64,000 nucleotides of DNA from Rhodobacteraceae bacterium Alg231-04 (lineage in GTDB: Bacteria; Pseudomonadota; Alphaproteobacteria; Rhodobacterales; Rhodobacteraceae). A program made the position numbers and the translations under genes. The notes below the pieces were generated by a model that was not told the DNA's origin, ran no database searches, and saw only the letters and a list, made by a program, of their open reading frames with translations. This document shows positions 61,610-64,000 of the stretch, piece by piece. The stretch lies in NCBI GenBank assembly GCA_900143635.1, contig FREY01000009.1, positions 62,001-126,000 on the forward strand, written 5' to 3'. Positions within the stretch are counted from its first letter, which is position 1; the number at the start of each line of letters is the position of its first letter.

Positions 61610-62842
61610 ATGACCTTCTGGATCGTCACCACTGTACTGGCCCTGGCTCTTGCCACGCTTGTTTCCCTTATCCTGTTGCGCGCCCGCCCTCGCGGCGAAC
61701 CAGCGGCGGCCTTTGATCTGCGTGTCTACCGTCAGCAGCTGCGCGAAGTAGACAAGGATCTGGCCCGCGGGTTGATCAATGACAGCGATGCCGACCGTAC
61801 CCGCACCGAAATCTCGCGCCGCATTCTGGCGGCCGATGCGGCCCTTCAGGCACATCAGACAGGCAGCGCTCAGCCGCGCGGGGCGACCCTGGCCATGGCC
61901 GCTGTCAGCACCGTTGTTCTGGTCGGCGGGTCAGCGCTGTTGTACCTGCAGATCGGTGCCCCCGGTTACATCGATCTGCCGTTGGACTACCGCCTTGAAT
62001 TGGCACAGAAAGCCTCCGAAGAACGCCCCACGCAATCCGAGGCCGAAGCCCATGTGCCGCCCCGCGAGCCGGTCGAAGTGGACGAGAGCTATGGCAAGCT
62101 GATCGAACAGCTGCGCACAACGGCGGCGGAACGCGAAGATGACGCCGATGGTCAGGCCCTGTTGTCGCGCCACGAGGCCGCATTGGGCAACTTTACCGCC
62201 GCTTATCAGGCCAAGATGAAGTTCATCGAAATCATGTCGGGCGATGTCGAGGCCTGGGACCACGGCGAAGCCGCGGAACTGATGATCATGGCCGCCAACG
62301 GCTATGTCTCGCCCGAGGCCGAAGAGCAGCTGCGCGCCGCACTAAGTCGAGATTCGGCCCATGGGCCGTCGCGCTATTACTGGGGGGTCATGCTGGAACA
62401 AAGCGGTCGCCCGGACAGAGCCTTCCAGATCTGGCGCGAAACGCTTGAACACGGCCCGGCAGATGCCCCGTGGAACATAGCCATCGCCGAACAGATCGAA
62501 GATGTCGCCTGGCGTGCCGGCATCAATTACTCCGCCGCCGAAGCTCCCGCTGGGGCGCCGCTGGCTGGCCCCTCGGCCGAAGACATGCAGGCCGCATCAG
62601 AGATGGAAGACGGCGACCGCCAGGATATGATCCGCGGCATGGTTGAAGGGCTGTCCGAACGGCTGGCCACCGAAGGTGGAACTGCTAAGGAATGGGCCCA
62701 GCTGATCACCGCACTGACGGTGATGGGGGATGCATCCCGAGCATTGGTCATCCTTGAAGAGGCACAACAGAAATTTGCCAGCGACGAGGCCGCACTGGAC
62801 ATTGTGAACGGGGCCGCTCAGCAGGCCGGGATACTGCAATGA
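61610..62842 (+). CDS. ccmI: Cytochrome c maturation protein CcmI
   Basis: CcmI is a bipartite apocytochrome c chaperone. The 410-residue protein starts MTFWIVTTVLALALATLVSL after GGAG. Two membrane helices lie at residues about 2-22 and 88-108, with a cytoplasmic leucine-zipper-like loop between them (YRQQLREVDKDLARGLINDSDADRTR, the CcmI signature). Periplasmic TPRs follow. It is separated from ccmABCDG by more than 40 kb, which is normal in this family. It overlaps ruvX by 4 bases. Confidence 0.93.
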   Translation: MTFWIVTTVLALALATLVSLILLRARPRGEPAAAFDLRVYRQQLREVDKDLARGLINDSDADRTRTEISRRILAADAALQAHQTGSAQPRGATLAMAAVSTVVLVGGSALLYLQIGAPGYIDLPLDYRLELAQKASEERPTQSEAEAHVPPREPVEVDESYGKLIEQLRTTAAEREDDADGQALLSRHEAALGNFTAAYQAKMKFIEIMSGDVEAWDHGEAAELMIMAANGYVSPEAEEQLRAALSRDSAHGPSRYYWGVMLEQSGRPDRAFQIWRETLEHGPADAPWNIAIAEQIEDVAWRAGINYSAAEAPAGAPLAGPSAEDMQAASEMEDGDRQDMIRGMVEGLSERLATEGGTAKEWAQLITALTVMGDASRALVILEEAQQKFASDEAALDIVNGAAQQAGILQ

Positions 62843-63312
62843 TCCATGATGAATTCGAAGACTTCGCCGGCGCCCTGCCGCCGATGTCTGCGCTGATGGG
62901 GCTTGATCTGGGCACCAAGACCATCGGTGTGGCGGTGACAGATAGTTTCAGGTCCGTCGCCACGCCGCTGGAGACGGTGAAGCGCAAAAAGTTCACCCTG
63001 GATGCGCAGCGTCTGCAGGAGATCATCACCGGTCGGAGCATTGGCGGGATTGTTCTGGGCCTGCCGCGCAATATGGATGGATCGGAGGGGGCCCGCTGCC
63101 AGTCGACCCGGGCCTTTGCCCGCAATCTGTCCCGCCTGACCGAGCTGCCGATCAGCTTTTGGGACGAAAGACTAAGCACAGTGGCGGCTGAAAAGGCGCT
63201 GCTTGAAGCAGATACGACACGAAAACGCCGCGCAGAGGTTATCGACCATGTGGCCGCATCCTATATTCTTCAGGGAGCGCTGGATCGTATGCGCCACCTG
63301 AACAACGGATAA
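62839..63312 (+). CDS. ruvX: YqgF/RuvX Holliday-junction resolvase-like protein
   Basis: A 157-residue RNase-H-fold protein. LMGLDLGTKTIGVAVTD starts near residue 19 with the first catalytic Asp. GIVLGLPRNMDGSEGAR is the family middle block. FWDERLSTVAAEKAL carries the acidic pair, and HVAASYILQGALD the last His region. It is thought to act on RNA processing or resolve DNA junctions. It overlaps ccmI by 4 bases and abuts the DUF1289 gene, so translation is coupled. Confidence 0.93.
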   Translation: MIHDEFEDFAGALPPMSALMGLDLGTKTIGVAVTDSFRSVATPLETVKRKKFTLDAQRLQEIITGRSIGGIVLGLPRNMDGSEGARCQSTRAFARNLSRLTELPISFWDERLSTVAAEKALLEADTTRKRRAEVIDHVAASYILQGALDRMRHLNNG

Positions 63313-63546
63313 ATGATGAGCGACGACGTCTGGAAACGCGAAGAAATCGACTCGCCCTGCACCAAGATCTGCGTTGTCCACCCACAGACGCGGCTGTGCA
63401 CGGGCTGTGCGCGCTCTATCGATGAGATTGGCCAGTGGTCAAAGATGAGCGCTGACGAACGTCGCGCCGTTATGGCCGAATTGCCGACGCGCTCGCCGGT
63501 GCCAAAGGGCCGCCGTGGCGGACGCGCGGCACGGCAGGCGCGCTGA
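63313..63546 (+). CDS. DUF1289 small cysteine-rich protein
   Basis: A 77-residue protein with the DUF1289 pattern: PCTKIC and RLCTGCARSIDEIGQW, giving Cys16, 20, 29 and 32, suited to bind zinc or an iron-sulfur cluster. The tail is Arg-rich (GRRGGRAARQAR). Function unknown. It starts one base after the ruvX stop; the second ATG is also possible. Confidence 0.88.
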   Translation: MMSDDVWKREEIDSPCTKICVVHPQTRLCTGCARSIDEIGQWSKMSADERRAVMAELPTRSPVPKGRRGGRAARQAR

Positions 63547-63611
63547 ATTCGGGTTTTCAAAGAAAACCCGAGGCCTCCGGCGGGAGTATTTTCAAAAAAG
63601 ATGAAACCGGC

Positions 63612-64000
63612 TCAGGGGGCGGTCAGCCAATCCCGAAGGTGGCCTGGGTGTGGCGGTCGGAAATAGGCGATCATGCGCCCTTCGCTGTTCGGCGCCGCAG
63701 CCCATGGTGCGACACCATGCAGGGCAAGGCGGTGCATCAGGTAGGCTTCTCCCGGCCGCGCATGCACGGTCACCCGCTTGCAGGTCTCAAACACGGTTTT
63801 GCGGGCTGCGGTATAGGCCTCGGTCACGTCTGTCTCGGACCAGAGATTCGGTGGCTGGCCCTCAAAAGCCGTGGCAAAGGCACGGCGCATGATGTCATGG
63901 CTGCCCTCCCAGACAACCAATGGCGCAGCCTCCGGACCGGCGTCGTTCAGCGGCAGGCCCAAGACCCAAGCGTGCGGTTCATCCACCCTTCGGCGGCGGC
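63612..64000 (-). CDS. Phytanoyl-CoA dioxygenase-like protein, 3' part (5' end outside window)
   Basis: The visible 129 codons are the C-terminal part of a protein of the PhyH-type Fe(II)/2-oxoglutarate dioxygenase family. Visible landmarks are VVWEGSHDIMRRAF, HARPGEAYLMHRLALHGVAPW (with the second metal His region) and EGRMIAYFRPPHPG (the Arg that would bind 2-oxoglutarate). The frame is open to the window edge, so the start lies beyond it. Substrate unknown. Confidence 0.8.
   Translation of the reverse strand, partial: RRRRVDEPHAWVLGLPLNDAGPEAAPLVVWEGSHDIMRRAFATAFEGQPPNLWSETDVTEAYTAARKTVFETCKRVTVHARPGEAYLMHRLALHGVAPWAAAPNSEGRMIAYFRPPHPGHLRDWLTAP

Noticed and set aside
1-64000. tRNA, rRNA, tmRNA, insertion sequence, prophage or origin of replication
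   Set aside because: No cloverleaf with CCA-like ends, transposase or integrase motifs, attachment repeats or DnaA-box cluster were seen on reading; a dedicated scan was not possible.

Overview
The window is chromosomal DNA of a marine alphaproteobacterium, most likely the Roseobacter group of Rhodobacteraceae. The evidence is high GC with strong third-position bias, the secDF / TauE-SafE / Mth938 / ccmABCDG arrangement, a heterotetrameric sarcosine oxidase operon, napEFDABC, and solitary small proteins typical of this family. No phage, insertion sequence, CRISPR array, rRNA or tRNA was found. Both ends cut genes: the 3' part of purB at the left and the 3' part of a phytanoyl-CoA-dioxygenase-like gene at the right.

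Layout. 1-5.4 kb: purB end, an APH-type kinase, a secreted TPR protein, a FliG-like protein, a lipid A acyltransferase and a DUF1223 protein. 5.5-11.3 kb: both aconitases, acnB and acnA, divergently transcribed. 11.4-14.7 kb: a VOC protein and a WYL regulator around a clear inverted-repeat operator, a possible FabMG-type enoyl-ACP reductase and a DOPA-dioxygenase-like protein. 14.8-21.6 kb (minus strand): yajC-secD-secF, TauE/SafE, Mth938, ccmA-B-C-D-G, tightly packed or overlapping; protein export and cytochrome c maturation appear co-expressed. 21.8-31.9 kb: MscS channel, serS, a histone-H1-like HhH protein, a fatty acid desaturase, small proteins, a MarR regulator with its own operator, der, and BamB-like and YfgM-like partners. 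32.1-37.2 kb: an RND efflux pair behind a TetR-type palindrome. 37.5-42.0 kb: napEFDABC periplasmic nitrate reductase, whose cytochromes need the ccm genes of the same window. 42.2-45.8 kb: CoA transferase, GntR regulator and NCS1 permease. 46.0-55.7 kb: a periplasmic SppA/ClpP-fold protein fused to a peptidoglycan-binding domain, an Atm1-type ABC exporter, a LysM protein, a LOG-family protein, tryptophanase, Fe-SOD, an FkbM methyltransferase and a small secreted protein behind a hairpin that covers its ribosome binding site. 55.7-61.4 kb (minus strand): soxB-tfoX-like-soxD-soxA-soxG for sarcosine oxidation. 61.6-64 kb: ccmI, ruvX, a DUF1289 protein and the partial dioxygenase.

Most of the window is conserved core chromosome. 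The points worth a second look are small: operators that can be read directly, an RBS-sequestering hairpin, a nested palindrome inside the sox operon, a TfoX-family gene inserted in that operon, the protease/peptidoglycan-binding fusion, and an RND pump with a changed proton-relay region and a long central insertion. I did not find convincing evidence of a wholly new multi-gene system.
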